Positions 5,531 through 6,204 of a DNA stretch of 6,204 bases are shown here, piece after piece. Positions within the stretch are counted from its first letter, which is position 1. Each line of letters opens with the position of its first letter. The stretch lies in contig JAHEEO010000187.1 in NCBI GenBank assembly GCA_024640665.1, forward strand, positions 1 to 6,204, in the 5' to 3' direction. The translations under genes were made by a program, and so were the position numbers. Under the pieces are notes generated by a model. That model was given only the letters and a program-made list of their open reading frames with translations. It was not told the DNA's origin and made no database searches. This stretch comes from Rhodospirillales bacterium. GTDB taxonomy: Bacteria > Pseudomonadota > Gammaproteobacteria > Steroidobacterales > Rariloculaceae.

Positions 5531-6204
5531 ATGCTGTCACGACGCGAATATATGGGACTGAGCGCATCATTAGCGGCACTTGCGCTAAAGCCGAGCTGGC
5601 TCAAAGCACAGCAGTCCGGCGCTGTCATCAAGCATGCGATTCCTTCTACCGGAGAAGAGCTGCCGATTGTGGGCTTGGGCAGCTCCGCGTCGTTTAGAGA
5701 GCTGGCAGACAATGGCGATAGCGATGCAATCCGCGAAGTTTTTCAAGCCCTGCTCGACAGCGGCGGCACGGTTTTTGATACGGCTCCAGGATATGGATCT
5801 TCTGAAGCGGTTGCTGGGCAAGTTGTGAATGCCATGAACGCTCGCGACAGAGTGTTTTGGGCAACCAAACTCAACGTAGCGGGATTCGGCGGCGGCGGTG
5901 CCGACCCGGATGCCGCGTGGGCACAAGTCGAAAACTCTTTCGAGTACTATGGCGCTGAACCAATCGACCTCATTCAAGTTCACAATATTGCGGATATGCC
6001 AACGCAGTTTGGCATACTCAAAGAGCTCAAAGCGGCAGGACGCGTTCGCTATATCGGCACGACTTCCACATTCGAACGCCAATACGCTGCGCTCGAGCAA
6101 CACATGCGAAACGAGCCACTGGATTTCGTCGGCATCGACTACGCCGTCGACAACACCAATGCCGAAGAACGGCTTTTTCCCATTGCCGAAGACCGCGGAA
6201 TCGC
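5531..6204 (+). CDS. Tat-exported aldo/keto reductase, C-terminus off the right edge
   Basis: This is an NAD(P)H-dependent oxidoreductase of the aldo/keto reductase family, apparently sent folded to the periplasm. I read 224 codons from the ATG at 5531 to the window edge without a stop. The N-terminus MLSRREYMGL carries a twin-arginine motif (Ser3-Arg4-Arg5), followed by a short hydrophobic stretch SASLAALAL and a plausible cleavage site after LKA at residue 26. The barrel then shows LPIVGLGSS (44-52), FDTAPGYGSSE (82-92), ATKL (111-114), LIQVHN (147-152) and RYIGTTS. The catalytic tetrad Asp83, Tyr88, Lys113 and His151 is complete. About 80-120 C-terminal residues, including the cofactor-binding part, are missing. 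It is co-directional with egtD but 119 bp away with its own strong ribosome site, so it may be a separate unit. The substrate is unknown and no specific gene name can be given. Confidence 0.88.
   Translation, partial: MLSRREYMGLSASLAALALKPSWLKAQQSGAVIKHAIPSTGEELPIVGLGSSASFRELADNGDSDAIREVFQALLDSGGTVFDTAPGYGSSEAVAGQVVNAMNARDRVFWATKLNVAGFGGGGADPDAAWAQVENSFEYYGAEPIDLIQVHNIADMPTQFGILKELKAAGRVRYIGTTSTFERQYAALEQHMRNEPLDFVGIDYAVDNTNAEERLFPIAEDRGI

Noticed and set aside
5585..6103. Minus-strand open frame of 172 codons
   Set aside because: It is opposite the aldo/keto reductase, whose tetrad and Tat signal are clear; no start context or motif supports the antisense reading.

Overview
The window holds a compact ergothioneine locus from what looks like a Gram-negative bacterium, most likely a proteobacterium (possibly an uncultivated gammaproteobacterium). 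That assignment is inference from a Tat-exported oxidoreductase, moderate GC, tight gene packing and the general look of the proteins; there is no rRNA or marker gene to confirm it. Five protein-coding features account for nearly all of the bases. No tRNA, rRNA, CRISPR array, insertion sequence or integrase was seen.

Left arm, minus strand (2037 down to 1): an ABC importer of the EgtUV / OpuC-ProU betaine class. The ATPase (2037-1270) overlaps by 4 bp a single long frame (1273 to the left edge) that fuses an integral-membrane permease to a C-terminal periplasmic-type substrate-binding domain. The permease-binding protein fusion runs off the left edge, so its last part is missing here.

Centre, plus strand (2050-5411): three genes in one tight run. 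They encode a class V PLP-dependent EgtE-like C-S lyase, the non-haem iron sulfoxide synthase EgtB, and the histidine Nalpha-trimethyltransferase EgtD. Together they suffice for the pathway histidine -> hercynine -> cysteine-conjugated hercynine sulfoxide -> ergothioneine. They do so without EgtA or EgtC, provided EgtB uses free cysteine, and an adjacent Tyr-Tyr pair in its N-terminal domain hints that it does. EgtB and EgtD overlap by 4 bp. The ATPase and egtE start back to back with only 12 bp between their start codons, so each gene's promoter must lie inside the other gene or the transcripts have very short leaders.

Right arm, plus strand (5531 to the right edge): after a 119-bp gap containing a perfect 10-bp palindrome, a twin-arginine-signal aldo/keto reductase starts with a good ribosome binding site and runs off the right edge. 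Its link to ergothioneine is unproven.

The main point of interest is the pairing of a predicted ergothioneine/betaine importer with a complete three-gene biosynthetic set in one divergent locus. This suggests a cell that both makes and scavenges (or recaptures) ergothioneine or its betaine precursor hercynine.
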